Below, piece after piece: positions 11,476 to 23,400 of a stretch of DNA of 64,000 nucleotides (positions are counted from its first letter, which is position 1; each line of letters begins with the position of its first letter). This DNA comes from Dactylorhiza incarnata (Eukaryota > Streptophyta > Magnoliopsida > Asparagales > Orchidaceae), in contig JAWHQI010000273.1 of assembly GCA_033032865.1 (NCBI GenBank), forward strand, positions 2,914,001-2,978,000, read 5' to 3'. A program made the position numbers and the translations under genes. Under the pieces are notes generated by a model. The model had not been told where the DNA came from and made no database searches. It saw only the letters and a list, made by a program, of their open reading frames with translations.

Positions 11476-11502
11476 GAATTCACTGAATGATTCAGTGAAT
11501 TC
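11476..11502. repeat. 27-bp palindrome (13-bp arms, one-base centre)
   Basis: GAATTCACTGAAT and ATTCAGTGAATTC flank a single G, a perfect inverted repeat. The arm word is the one repeated at 10270-10460. Confidence 0.8.
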
Positions 11503-13151
11503 TGACTGATAGTTGAAGATATTTATTTAAGTATTATTTAAGCATATTGTTTTTCATCCATTGCAATCCTAGTGTTGTTTAAATATGATCCAATAATCAT
11601 GGAGTAAAAATACAAACAGTCGCAATAAATTCCAATTCAAATTGGCAATTATAATAAAACATATATCATAATTTATGGTTGCAGAATTATTAATTTGCAT
11701 AGCTTTCTCTTGTGATGTGCTAAAGCAATGTCACTAGTATCACTTGAATTATATGCGCGCATGTACAGAATTTGGAATAAGTCATGCAGGAATAAACATC
11801 TAATATGCAAACATTTTAACTCAATCTTGATACATGCAAGTACATATTCATGTAGAAGTAATTGTAAAAAAATCACACCCAAGAATACACAAACACAGGC
11901 ACTTGAAGAACACCAAAATATGAAGTGCAAGAAATGCTTTGAGTAGAAATAAACAAGGTCTACTACAAACTTCTCATACGCATACAACCATACATGAAAA
12001 TATGAGAAATGCAAGTACTAACACATTCCCACTGTAGATCTGAAATATACGCTTCAAACCTAGCCTTGAAAGATAGATCCAATAATCTGGGCTGCTATGT
12101 AGACTGAGAAGACGAAGCCGGCTGCACCTTGCCAAAACTAAAGATGGAAGGACACAATTCACTGATTGCCCTCCCAACATTTAAACTTGTTCTTGGATTG
12201 TTAACCAGTTTGCACTTTAATATTCAACAGTAATACACTCACAAAAACATATACATTGTCCATCTATACAATTGGTTAAGTCCTCTTTCTAATAAATTTA
12301 ACTCAAAAGAACTCAAAACATTTTGTTTATGTACTTATAAAAGTATTGGAACAAGTAATGAAACTAAAAGTGGTGGTCAACAGGAACTGGAATAATGATC
12401 TTCACATGCAACCTGCAAAAATAGGAAAATGGCATGATAATTGATGGCAAGCTATGCCATAAAAAACTCCCATATAGTTTGAAAAAATGTCATGCTGATG
12501 TAATTATCATTCAAATACCAATAAAAGAACTACTTTTGCAAATTCAATGCACTCAATTTTATGGACTACAAGACCAAAACTAACAGAAAAGAACCTACAT
12601 TGAAAGGCAAAAATATAAAGTCCCGCAAATGGAGCTGCTTGTCTTATAGTATAACATAATGCATTCATCTATATTCCACTAAGTCATTTGTATAGAATAA
12701 GTAGTATACTGACTCCTAACTCTGACTTGCTAATGGCTGAGCAAAAGAAACAACAAAAAACTCATACAAAGTGAGTACAAGATGGTCACCCCAAAATAAT
12801 CATGTTGTGGTTGTCAATTAAAAACTTCCCTGTTCAAATCAAAATAATAATATGAACATAACTCAATTTTAACATCTTATCTTGCAATCAATCATGGAAA
12901 CTGTAAAGGAATGAGGCCATTCAGAGAGACTTCTCTGTTTGGATCAAGAGAAAAATCTAATTATCAAATATCATAGTGCGAATTTGAGTAATCAATCAGG
13001 TACTTATTTTCATTTTTGAGATAGAACAAACAAGTTTATAACTTTCACTAAAAGAAAACATTGTCGAATGAACTCACATTGACAGCAACAACCATTAGAG
13101 CAATGCATGACGATACAAAACTAGCTAAATCAAGCCCGCCATGAATCTATT
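11503..13151. other. Element C interior, no gene seen
   Basis: This is AT-rich noncoding DNA. Frames at 11673-12180 lack recognisable domains and are probably chance. A sequence CACTAAAAGAAAACATTGTC at 13046 resembles a CACTA terminus, but no partner end was found. Confidence 0.45.
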
Positions 13152-13325
13152 CCATGTTTACCAACTCTTCTTGAGCATAATAGAGCAAAATAACTTCAAA
13201 AAATAGATAAATTAAGAAAAGAGGATGAAAATAAGCCATGTTTATAACCAGCTCTCCTTGAGCAGAATAGATTAAAATAAATTCAAAAAATTGATAAATT
13301 GAGAAAAGAGGATGAAAATAATCCA
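13152..13325. repeat. Tandem duplication of about 88 bp
   Basis: The block at about 13152-13234 is repeated at about 13240-13325. Both contain a CATGTTTA...CCAGCTC-like start and end in GAAAAGAGGATGAAAATAA. There are a few substitutions between copies. Confidence 0.7.
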
Positions 13326-15261
13326 TCAGAAACTAGATTTATGTATTTCTTACATTTTATTCCCAAAATTTCCTCTTTACAAGGGGACTGGGAAAATCTA
13401 GAGAAATCTAAATGTACAAAGTCATTTAGATGTGGGGAGTTTGATGCATGTATAATACTCTTATTAAGAGAAGATAGAAATATGCACGATAAAAAGATGC
13501 AGGCAATGGAAAATAGAGGTTTTAAAAATCAAGAAAAGGCAAGAAGGCTTCACCTTATATTATGGAAACAATTTGTAAACTATGGCTTTTTATGGGAGGT
13601 TGATTTCTACTTATATTTTAAAGCAACATAGTTATTATGAGTTTTAACTTTTAATTGTTCTACTTTAAGATAGATTCATTATGGCATTATTAGGCAACTG
13701 GCATGAATGATAATATTTATTAGTTGATAATGCTAGAATGATGGGTTTGAATGCCATAGGATTAATAGTGATGATGTTGCATGTATTCAATAAATAGAAT
13801 TTCAATTTATAGACCTAGAATGAATTGATGAAAGTTGGTTCTAGGGTGTACATAGAGATGAGATACATGCACACACATTAACTAATTTATGATAATGATC
13901 ATAACCATATGTTGGAAGCAAATATGATATTTTGTAGTTATGTTTAATATTTGAATTTAAAAGATCTTTTGATTTTGCATGATCATTAATTTTATCACAT
14001 TGAAATTTAGGTACTCGTGATTAATTATTCATAATGAGGTAGGTGAAGTATGTGAAACCATTCATATTCAACCTTTTCAAAATATCATAGACAAAGATTG
14101 TAAGGTGAATAATAAATATAATGAGAAAATATTTTTGGTTATTTTGAAAAGTTTTTGTAAATTTTCACTTTGAATTTTTAATTATTAACCACAATATATA
14201 TATATAATTTTCTTGACTTTCAAACTTTCATTGTCCGATTTTTCTTTCGCATAACATGGCATGATATAACTAGCATAGACATTTTATAGTGAGTGATGAT
14301 GCTACATGAAAAGTTATGATAACAAGGTGCAATATTATGTGAAGCATATAATAGATTTGCATATATTAAACATGGAGCTTCAACCTAACTATTCATAGAC
14401 CTAGAATGATGAGATTTAATCTTATGAGTTATTTTCAATAGGTATAAAGTTGATTCTAAGGTCATTGGAATGGTACATAGGAGCATGTGATGTACAATCC
14501 TTTGACAAAAAAAAATTGCTGAAAAATGAATAACTGAGATAACTTCTAAACGGAGTTGAGTTTTGGCAGTTTTGAGGGTCGAAATGAACTCAAATGACCA
14601 AAGATGGTTTGCCATTGCATAGATCTTCTCGACCTCATTCCGAAAGTTATTATGGGCAAAAATCGGATAAGTGGATCAAAAGTTATGATCGTTTCAATTT
14701 TGTGTCAAAATCTCGCATATTTTTGTAAATTTAATTTTGGTTTTTGTTTAAAAACATATGATTTTTGCAATTTTTCAATTCCAATTTTTCATGATTATGA
14801 TTAAACATATTAGGGGCTATTTCAATGACACAAATATATTAAATACATAAGCAAAACTTGCGCATTTTGTAATTTTAGCCTAATACTCCTAAAATACCTT
14901 TTAAATCCATTTCGACAATTATTTCATTAGTCTTAATTATATCATATGACAAATTTAGAGTTTGATTTATGATGATTGGAGACTTTTATAGGCAATGGAT
15001 TTAGTGGGGTGAAAACAAAAAGGATTAGTAGATCACTTGAAAAAAATGATATGACTGTTTATTCAATTTTATTCAATTTGTTTTATTAATGAACTTTGGC
15101 TTAATATGAGAAAGTCAAATCACAAGTTATGTAAAGTAATCATACCATGTTGATTCAACAAAAAGAAAATAAACAAACAAGGGGAAGGTTTAGCATATCA
15201 TAAAGTGGAGTAATAATATTTCATTTGTACTTAATTTCTACTTCATACGAATGATAGGACT
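13326..15261. other. Element C interior, no gene seen
   Basis: This is AT-rich noncoding DNA. The phrase ATAGACCTAGAATGA appears near 13810 and again near 14395, in similar but diverged contexts. A 110-codon frame (13299-13631) has no family resemblance and starts inside the tandem duplication. Confidence 0.45.
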
Positions 15262-16559
15262 CTAACAAATGAGAGATTTCGGTATCCAAAGAGGACCGGG
15301 TGAGGCGGTTCCTTTAGGTACCCAAATACATCATGTTTGATTTTGGGGATATATTAATGAATCAGCCCTTTTGAGTGGAATTAGTATTCCATGTTTAGCT
15401 TTGGGCCTCCATTCAAATCTTGGTTTAATAGTATTTTTATGCATCAAATTTCCATTATGATTGTCTTAATTTTGAAGAGCATAATTGTAATGATGATTGA
15501 AAATATTTTTCATAGGAAATTTGTGCACTTCTATTTTTAAGTTGGGAGAAGAATGATTTTGTAAATAATTGTGATTGGGATTTTGATTTACAAAGACTTT
15601 GTGTTCCTTACTCCCATTTTTAGGTTTAGTCAAGACATTCATATTCAACTTGTATTTAGATATTACTTGATATTGTGATTTTATGTTTTAAATTTTATAG
15701 TCTTTACACATAGCTCAATCACTTTTTAAAGTTGAATTTTCTAAAGACAATTTTTCATTATGTTCTTTTACAAAAAGAAGTTTCTTTTCAAGTTCCTTTT
15801 ATTTTTCTTTTAATCATTAAATTCTATACAATGTGTAAAATTTTTAATTAAAGAGACATGGGTAGAACTAGATAAATTAGAATTTGATTCTTAACTAATT
15901 TTTGCCTTTAAATCTTTATTTTCTACGTGCAATTTGCAATTAGCATTTTTTAATTTCTTAATTTTGCGCTTTATAATTTGTAGCAATTGTAATGTAGAAA
16001 TAGAATTACACATAATACGAGATTTTGATTTCCTTACAGCGCTTGTGGATGATGCGATATTTGAACATATAGGTCCTTTTTCTTTTTCATCTTCCACATC
16101 CAAACGGGAGTTTCCATCATCCCTTCCGCTTGATGTGCCTTTCATGGATCCATCATGTGAGGTGCCTTTTTGAACTTTTGTGCAAGCTTGTATGTTCTCC
16201 AAGTCTTGCGTTTGTTCCATACCTGCAGAAGGAGAATCATAAGTTCTTTCAAGAAAACTCCTAATTTTATATGCGGTAGGTAAATTATAAATAAGTTTGA
16301 AAATATTTTGATCTAGCGCACAAAATAAACTATTTATATATTTTGCATTTAAAACAATTTCGTTTCTAGTTAGTACGCTAGGTGGCTTTTCAATAGTAAT
16401 ATTCTAAACTTTTTCATTTAAGGATTTAAGAAACGTTTTCATTAATATTTTCCACCCTTTATAACTTTTGCCCACAAATAAAGGTGGTGATAATACTTTT
16501 TCATTTATATTAAAATTTTCCCCACTAGTAGGAGCGAGATCATGATCAAGAGACGCCAT
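15262..16559 (-). pseudogene. Gag of element C (Sirevirus-like copia gag), decayed
   Basis: Gag forms the particle that packages element RNA. The start at 16559 was chosen because an ATG opens MASLDHDLAPTSGEN shortly downstream of the primer site, as in Sirevirus gag. The copia gag pattern YKGWKILMKTFLKSLNEK follows. A Lys/Leu-rich coiled-coil stretch is visible near 15891-16000 (IKRKIKKLKNANCKL). Near the C-terminus WVPKG and PLWIPKS stretches resemble the tail of Sirevirus gag. Several stops break it. One is a TAG directly after the N-terminal gag motif, explicable as a single-base change from TGG; others lie after 15891 and near 15466. I do not see a CCHC zinc knuckle. No pol frame follows. 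Confidence 0.68.
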
Positions 16560-16590
16560 TATTCCCGGTTGTTAAGCCGATTAGGAATAA

Positions 16591-16606
16591 CCTAGCTCTG
16601 ATACCA
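16591..16606 (-). other. Primer-binding site of element C (initiator tRNA-Met)
   Basis: On the - strand TGGTATCAGAGCTAGG lies two bases from the 5' LTR end. It matches the full 16-base complement of the 3' end of plant initiator tRNA-Met. This fixes the element's orientation. Confidence 0.93.
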
Positions 16607-16608
16607 CT

Positions 16609-17988
16609 TGTTGGATCTTGAGGCGCCCTTAGAGGGGGGTGAATAAGGGTTTTAAAAACTTATGTTATATTTTGAAATATTAGAAAAGATAAAAGATTAA
16701 TTTAAAGAAGAAATCAAGTAATATAAATGAGAGACATGATTTTATTAACTTGAGATATAAGATTAAAAAACTTCATTTCTTATGATGCTAGAAATCGTAG
16801 GCGATAAAGTAAAATCTCTTTTTGTTTTCTATACGACTCGTATCCCCACAAACTGGGTGGCTTTAGTCGATCTCTCCCCAGATACGACCTCAAGCCGCTC
16901 TAGCCTTCTTATCCCCAGAAAGGCCTCGAGCACCCCTAGATCTACTCCCAAGACCTAGTCGCCAACATGAGATGAATTCCTCCCTAAGTCCTACCCAGAC
17001 CTAGTCGCCAACACGAGGTAAATTCACAAACCAATTACAACGATAAAATAAAAAATACAAATACAAAAGACAAATATGAAACTCCCTATGAGGTAATCTG
17101 AAGGAGACGTCAAAGAATCGCTGATGATTGTTTAAGTCCAAGCGTGCGTTCTTCACATTGAGTTAGCGTGTTGATCTAAGCCTCCTTTGATTCCTCCTTT
17201 TGAAATAGAGTGGGAGATGTGTTGGTCTGGAAATACGGCCCTCTCAGAGTTTCTGAAGTGCTGGAATAGGGCTCTTGGCAATCAGCAGCTGGAGAAGATG
17301 AAATCCACCTTTTTATAGGACTAGAAGCTAACGTCGGCGTTAAGAGTTAACGTCGGGCGTTGACTAAGTATAGAAATAACTTGATGGCTCGGATCTTCAA
17401 AACAGGAAGGAGATTCTGCATCTTTGGAAACATTCATTTTAGGTAACCTTAATGCTGGCGTTGACTCTAACGCCGTGAATTGAGTCAAATCCTTCAAAAA
17501 ATGCTCCAGCAATCACGGCTGCTTCCCTCCATTCATTTTGCATCTTGGCGGGAACCAAAGTTAACGCTGGCATTAAGAGTTAATGCCGGGCGTTGAGTCA
17601 AATCATTCCTAAATTGCTCCTTCAATCATGGCTGCATTCCTCCTTGCCATAATCGTCGATCGTTAATGCCAGCGTTAAGTCCTAATGCCTGGCATTAAGC
17701 TTCTTTCTCTTTTTATTCAGTCGGCAAGCCATCTCATCGATCGGCAACCCATCCCATCGATTGGCAGACCATCCCGTCGATCTCTAATGCCCATCGTTAA
17801 GACCTAATGCTTGGCGTTAGACATCTTTCAATCTTTCTGCTTGTGGATAGTACCAGACCAATATTGCAGCAACCTGGTGTCATATCTGGTCAAACCTGCA
17901 TGCTAAGAACACAATGGCAAACAAGTTCAAATATAAGTAGGATTTGTTATTCTCAAATCAAAGGGATGCGGAAAACTATGTTCCAATA
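16609..17988 (-). repeat. 5' LTR of element C
   Basis: It is a 1380-bp partner of 4496-5877. The outer terminus reads ...TTCCAATA instead of ...TTCCAACA, one mutation in the last three bases. A TATA box on the - strand lies near 17309-17320. The CG-word array is at 17329-17822. Confidence 0.93.
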
Positions 17989-17993
17989 AGTGT
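17989..17993. other. Target-site duplication AGTGT, right copy (element C)
   Basis: It matches 4491-4495. Removing C and one duplication rejoins the Sirevirus B extra ORF. Confidence 0.88.
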
Positions 17994-19156
17994 TTTCTGT
18001 CAAATCTTCTTCCCTGAGCCCCCCACCTGATCTGCAAATGTGGAGGAGGCAATGGCCACAACTTTGGAAATGATCAACTCAAGATCAATTGTGGGTGGAT
18101 GAGATGTAGAGGGAGGAGGTGATGGAGGTAGCTCTTCTAGGATAGGGGTGAGAGGATGGTAAACATCAGGTGAGAAATGAATTGAGGGTGGTGGAGGTGG
18201 AGCAGGCTGATGATTTGGAATGAGGGTGGAAGGTAGTTGATAGGTTAGTTGAGGAGAGGGCTCAGGTGTTGAAGTGGATAAGAACTGTTGTTGTTGTTGT
18301 AGGTGTTGTTGTGCTGGAGTGTCATCCTGATGGATATCTGGAACAGTGTCCAGTGGAGGTGGAGAGTGAGCAGGAGGGATAGCATCCCTTGGAGGGTCTA
18401 GTATGTGCCTTTTCTAGATCTTGAAGAGGAGTAGATGGAAGAGGTGAAGCTGGTGCTTGACCAGGCTTTAAAATTTGTCTGGTCCACTTAGAGAATATTC
18501 CAATATTTATTCTCTTCTCTGATGGAATTGGCACACCCTTTGACTTACACACACTGGGATAGTGGTGAAGCTGTGTCTGACTCATGATTCTCATGAAAGC
18601 ATTTTCCGTATGAGCATACTTATGCCCAATCATTCTTAGGAGGCATTTCCCCCAATTAATCCTCTTCTTCAGAACTAGAGCACCCATTATCTGAAGATGT
18701 TGCTTTGGAACAGCATCATGTGCTGATATTTTACAGAGCAGAACTTTCCCTACAATATCTGCAATGAATCTGTATTCCTCCCCAAGGTCAATCTTCTTCA
18801 GATTGATGGGTTTGTCCTTCTTGAACTGCATAATCTCTAGTGCCCTCTTGGTCTCATCCCCTGATAATTCTTCTGACTCATTTCCTGGAAGAAGATCATA
18901 GGTTTGGTTCAATATGTCCTCTGTTATATCTGAACATCTATGTCCGAGATTTTTCCTTTAAGAGAGCCATCCTCTCCTATCTGAGCATTATCTTTGTACT
19001 ATGTAAGCTCGACATCCAGTATCTTGCATCTGATTAAGATAAGCTTGATTAGCCCGGCCTCTAAAATAAGCCCAGGATGGCTTTGAAGCTTTCTGTCGCA
19101 GCATTGAACGAGTTGATGTCCACATCAAATCTAGAGTTAACTTTTGGAGGCGCCAT
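17994..19156 (-). pseudogene. Sirevirus B extra (env-position) ORF, N-terminal half
   Basis: An ATG at 19156 begins MAPPKVNSRFDVDINSFNAA. The frame then runs with shifts into an open stretch at 18912-18322 containing GEEYRFIADIVGKVLLCKIS and a proline-rich tail. After a further frame change it reaches the C insertion site at 17993 and continues at 4490-3818. The globular N-terminal part resembles the uncharacterised 'plant transposon protein' type of domain found in Sirevirus 3' ORFs; this is recalled from family knowledge and not proven here. It is followed by a Pro/Ser/Gln-rich linker (about 18000-18400) and then the charged coiled-coil half. I see no signal peptide or membrane anchor. Frameshifts near 19065 and 18320 and stops near 18960-19000 make it a pseudogene. 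Confidence 0.62.
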
Positions 19157-19259
19157 TGGTTGAGATTGGATGTACCTGCAAAGGCAGAGAAAATGAGAGA
19201 GAGAACAAGGGAGAGCTGGAGAACAAGAGAGAAAGGGAGCTAGAGGAAGATAATTCAAA

Positions 19260-19700
19260 AGCGTAAATGTTTTGACGCAGTAATTGCTTAAAAGCAGATG
19301 AATCGCCGCTACTTAAGGTTTAGGTCGACGCATCGTCGATAATACTTATTATTTGGTGTGCAAAGCTGTGTCGAGATTGCTTCTAAAAGCACTTATGCGC
19401 GCATTGATATATCGACATTGCGTCGCCTAGTACTCGACATTGCTTCGAGACTATTCAGAGACCCTAAGTCGTTGTAGTCATGTCGACGTTATGTCGATTT
19501 CTAATCGATGTAACTTTGAATTTAATCAGTAATTAATAAGTCGGCGTATGCGTCGATATGAACTTGACGCTGCGTCGAATTCAATTTGAATTGTCTATTC
19601 TGAGTGCTTCTTGACACTAGCGTCGAGTAGAAATCGATGGTACATCGGCTTCTATTCGACGCACCTCCTAATAAACAGATCTATTTCTTTAGAAGATTCT
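19260..19700. repeat. Internal CG-word array upstream of the B extra ORF (same word as the B LTR)
   Basis: The TCGACG...CGTCGA word of the B LTR U3 recurs here at least eight times, for example at 19323-19341, 19408-19445, 19482-19510, 19541-19580 and 19620-19665. The array lies inside the element, between the gag remnant and the extra ORF. It could be a relic of recombination with an LTR or an internal promoter-type region. Confidence 0.65.
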
Positions 19701-19884
19701 TGATGTTTTACTCAGCAATTTTTATTTATTGAAAATAGAACATAATATAGTGTAATAAATATTAAGGAGGATTCAAGGTAGAAATTACTCCCTTGAATAA
19801 GTCTTTTTCCTTAATCAAAATCTACATCTTTCTTCCCACTCCATTTTCTCCTGAGTGGGACCTTTCCTCATTCTACACAAGTAA
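19701..19884. other. Sirevirus B, remnant between gag and the internal array
   Basis: The region is AT-rich with scattered stops in all frames. In an autonomous Sirevirus the protease, integrase and RT would start here. Nothing recognisable remains. Confidence 0.5.
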
Positions 19885-20400
19885 TTTATACTTTAGAAGG
19901 AACCCAGGTTACCATGGGCCCTTTGTTTTACCATTGTAGGGTTCAATGAAAGAGTAGAAGGGTCTTTCGTGATACCCTTGGGGATGATGAGGAATGGATT
20001 TGCCAAACCTCTTGTCTTGACACTTGAAGTGAGTATAAAATGTATCAAAATATAACAAATCAGCAGAATGTTTGATTATCCTAGGTTTTGTTCTTGCATG
20101 TTGGTTATTGTTATTTAACTTCTCTAAATGACTCTTGCCTAGGGGTTTTCCCCTTTTATTTAGGTTTGCCTTTTTAGGTTTGTCTATCATATCTGGATGA
20201 TTGTTATCTCTACCCTTGGGTGATACACTCTTCTCACTTTTGATATTCACTAGGTCTAACAAATGACACTGGATTTTTCCAGGTAGGTTTCTTAGATGTT
20301 TGTGTGCTAGTGGAGGGCTCTGCTCCAAATCCTAGGTGATTAAATCTTATAGAGAGATTTTTTGTGATATCCTTAAGCTTCTGACTCCTCCAATTGAGTG
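19885..20400 (-). pseudogene. Sirevirus B gag, C-terminal piece
   Basis: This is the last third of B's gag, cut from the middle piece by L1. The frame entering from 20400 reads TLNWRSQKLKDITKNLSIRF and then an LGFGAEPSTSTQ motif, a pattern typical of Sirevirus gag tails. After a frameshift near 20234 it continues in another frame to a GPMVTWVPSKV-like terminal motif near 19885-19917, a tail shared with Sirevirus gag-pol junctions. Several stops follow immediately. Confidence 0.7.
20396..20400. other. Target-site duplication GAGTG, left copy (L1)
   Basis: GAGTG at 20396-20400 is repeated at 35384-35388 just outside the two L1 ends. Confidence 0.9.
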
Positions 20401-23400
20401 TGTAAGACCCTTTTTTTTGCAATCTTTCCCGGGTGTTACCGCCCAGAACCGCTGTCTTGCGGCGACACCATTACACCCAATGGTCGCCGCCACCAGAAGC
20501 CGATCCTGCCGGCTATTCATCATCATCCAGGCCAACCATAATCACAGTAATTGAAGTATTAAATGAAACAAGTCCACAAAATCACATTATAAATTTATCA
20601 TAATACATGATTACAACGTCCACGATGAGAAAGAACTAAACGAATAAGGGCTTATGCCTGGTACAGGTTCAAATATAGTGCAACAACACTCTCACTCTTC
20701 ATCTATGCTGAAGCTATCAAACACTGTCTTCATGCATCTGTAGCTGCTGCTGCGATGACGTGTAATGGCTGCTCTGCTTCATCCTGTCCTCCTGTCCTAT
20801 CTCCTGAATGAGTTACTGCTATTCTGACACTTCATCCCTAAAATGAGGAGGTCCACCGACCGTCATTCTATAAGACTCATCATATTCCTCACCGCCTCCA
20901 CCCGAGACTCCTAGGCACCGTGCGGGAGGAGGAAGCGGAGGACATCAAAGGGTAAATCAAAGCAGGTGACAAGCGGGTATTACTAACCTAGCAGTATATA
21001 TCAATAGCTAACAATATGTATATAAAAGCATTTACATCTAGCAATTATATCAATAGCTAACAACATGTATATATATACAACAAGCACCTTTCTAGCAAAT
21101 CTATCATAATAAATCAAGGGGCTACAAAGAAACCGAGTAGTATGTAAATGAGCGTCAAAGTGAGTATACGCACGCAGTTATAAAATAGTCTAAGCAGCTA
21201 GAAAAGTAAACCAGAGTAGTTATAAAGATAACTAGAGCAAGTAAAGAAACAACTAGAGAAGCTAGAAAAGTAAACCAAAGTAGTTATAAAGATAACTAGA
21301 GCAAGTAAAGAAACAACTTGAGCAGCTATGAAAGTAACCTTAAATAATGTGTATACATACACAAACACTAAGCTAAGGGATCTGGCAAGAAGTAAACTCA
21401 TCATATAAAAGAGCCCATACTAATTTATACGATGAGGTCTCTGTTTTATGCAAGTATGATATGTCATGATGTGCAATGCAATGATGCAACTCACACACAC
21501 GACTCTGTACGTACAGACCTTTTATAGTTCCCTCTGTTCGAGTGTGTCAACTCAGGTACCCAGTTGAGGCAAACAGGGCAGTAGACCGGGATGTCCACTT
21601 CTAGGTTCATGTAACACCACCCAACCTAGACCTTACGTATGCCCCTAAGAACACACAGGGTATCCACGTACTATCTAGTAAGCACCACCTCTAGCCCTCT
21701 ATTCGAGTCTCCGCTCAGGTACCCTGTTGAGGAAAACAGGGCAGTAGACCGGGCTGTCCACTTCTAGGCTTGTGTGACACCACCCAACCTAGACCTTACA
21801 TACACCCCTAAGAACACACAGGGTATCCGCGTACTACTTGATACAGTGATGCCTCTAATTAAAAAAAATGTCTAGCCTACTTCTCGCAGGACCTAACCCA
21901 AAGCAATATATAGTGAGCCTAACGCTCGCAGGACAACACCAGTCTTATATTTAAACTATGAGCCTACCGCTCGCTAGACTATAACCTAGTCTTTCCTTAT
22001 AACCCGAGCCTACCGCTCGCAGCACTATCCCAGTTCTTCCTTATAACCCGAGCCTACCGCTCGCAGGACTATCCCAATCCTTCCTTATAACCCGAGCCTA
22101 CCGCTCGCAGAACTATCCCGGTCCTTCCTTATAACCCGAGCCTACCGCTCGCAGGACTATCCCAGTCCTTCCTTATAACCCGAGCCTACCGCTCGCAGGA
22201 CTAACCCAGTCCTTCCTTATAACCCGAGCCTACCCCTCGCAGGACCAACTCAGTCCTTCCTTATAACCCGAGCCTACCGCTCGCAGAACTAACCCAGTCC
22301 TTCCTTATAACCCGATCCAGTTTGGGATGAAAGTTAACTTGTCAAGTTCTCCTACTTAACTAGTCTTGTTTATAATTTAGTTATTCTTAGAAGCTTTAGG
22401 GTTAGCCTTGGACTTCCGGAGGGTTACCCGGTGAGGGGTTCGCAGAGGTACTAGGAAGTGTGGCGGGCTGACACCCCGAACTTCCTCTTCCCAAGGCACT
22501 TAATCTTGTTGGTATCTACCCCTTTTTACTTGATCCCCATTATCCTCTCCAATTACATTAAATCTCTAAGATGAGTTAAACTTGGCACTTAGGAGTGGGG
22601 GAGTTATTTTGAACTCCAACACCACCAATTGTGACCGGGTGCTGACTCTCCTGTCGTCACATTCTAAGCTCGAGTTCCCTTCTTCACCGAGGAACTGCAC
22701 ACATTCAATTAGCATTCTCAACCTTACTTGGACCCACACTCCTATTCTTCGTCATCCTTATTCCAGGGTTTGCCTTAGATACTTCTCAATTTCGCCCTTG
22801 AGTATTAACCTTAAGATGGCTCACCCGGCTAAGGGTAGTTATACTTACATATAATCGTTTAACACTGATGAGTTGTTTGTGGGGCCCTTGACGAGGTCTA
22901 ACTTCCTTTTCTTATCATTGTAAATTCCTACACTTATAGCTTTGCTAACGCACCCCAACCCTAATTTCCCACGATGCCCTTAGAGATGCTCTTCCAAATA
23001 ATCTGAGCCTTCATAATAATCAAAGAGTTAACAGTTCTATGTGTGAAGGTCAGTGGTGGTCTAAATCATACAAATCAGTTTTACTATTCGCAGACCAAAA
23101 TAAGTTTGAGCTAGATTTGACTCCTATGGTGCAATCTTGATCCTCTCATCCCCTAAAGAGTTCCAAGTTCTTACCATAGGTTCACAATTAGTGATCTAAC
23201 AATCTCAAATCCTAATTTCATAAATATTCCACAGAATCTTTAATCATAGATTCTATTTAACATGCATGGGGTGCAAATAGCGATTTACACAACAAGTATC
23301 ATCTACAGATCTTTATAAATTCTGGAAACATCACAATAGCATAATAATCATCTAAAAACATCAAATCCAAGGTTTCATAATTTTCCATGGATTTTCCAAT

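Larger units (their letters stand above)
4496..17988 (-). mobile_element. Element C, gag-only Sirevirus-like retrotransposon
   Basis: This is a complete element on the - strand. Its 5' LTR is at 16609-17988, its primer site at 16591-16606, a gag remnant at 15262-16559, about 9.4 kb without retroviral coding sequence, a polypurine tract at 5878-5891 and its 3' LTR at 4496-5877. AGTGT flanks both ends. No protease, integrase or RT motif is found anywhere in the interior. The interior also holds a putative DNA-transposon end (8494) and a captured gene fragment (10585-10869), so part of its length is secondary insertion. The LTRs differ by several percent, many changes being at CG sites. Confidence 0.88.

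Noticed and set aside
13299..13631. 110-codon + strand frame in element C
   Set aside because: It starts within a tandem duplication, is of AT-rich composition, and has no recognised motif or neighbour.
14281..14290. TATAGTG as the far end of the CACTA-like element starting at 8494
   Set aside because: Eight terminal bases match as an inverted repeat, but the flanking 3-bp sequences (TAT and AGT) are not a duplication.
22582..22854. 90-codon frame present in both L1 LTRs (also 31480-31752)
   Set aside because: It needs a non-ATG start. About eight to ten differences between the copies change the amino acid and almost none are silent, so there is no sign of protein-level selection.
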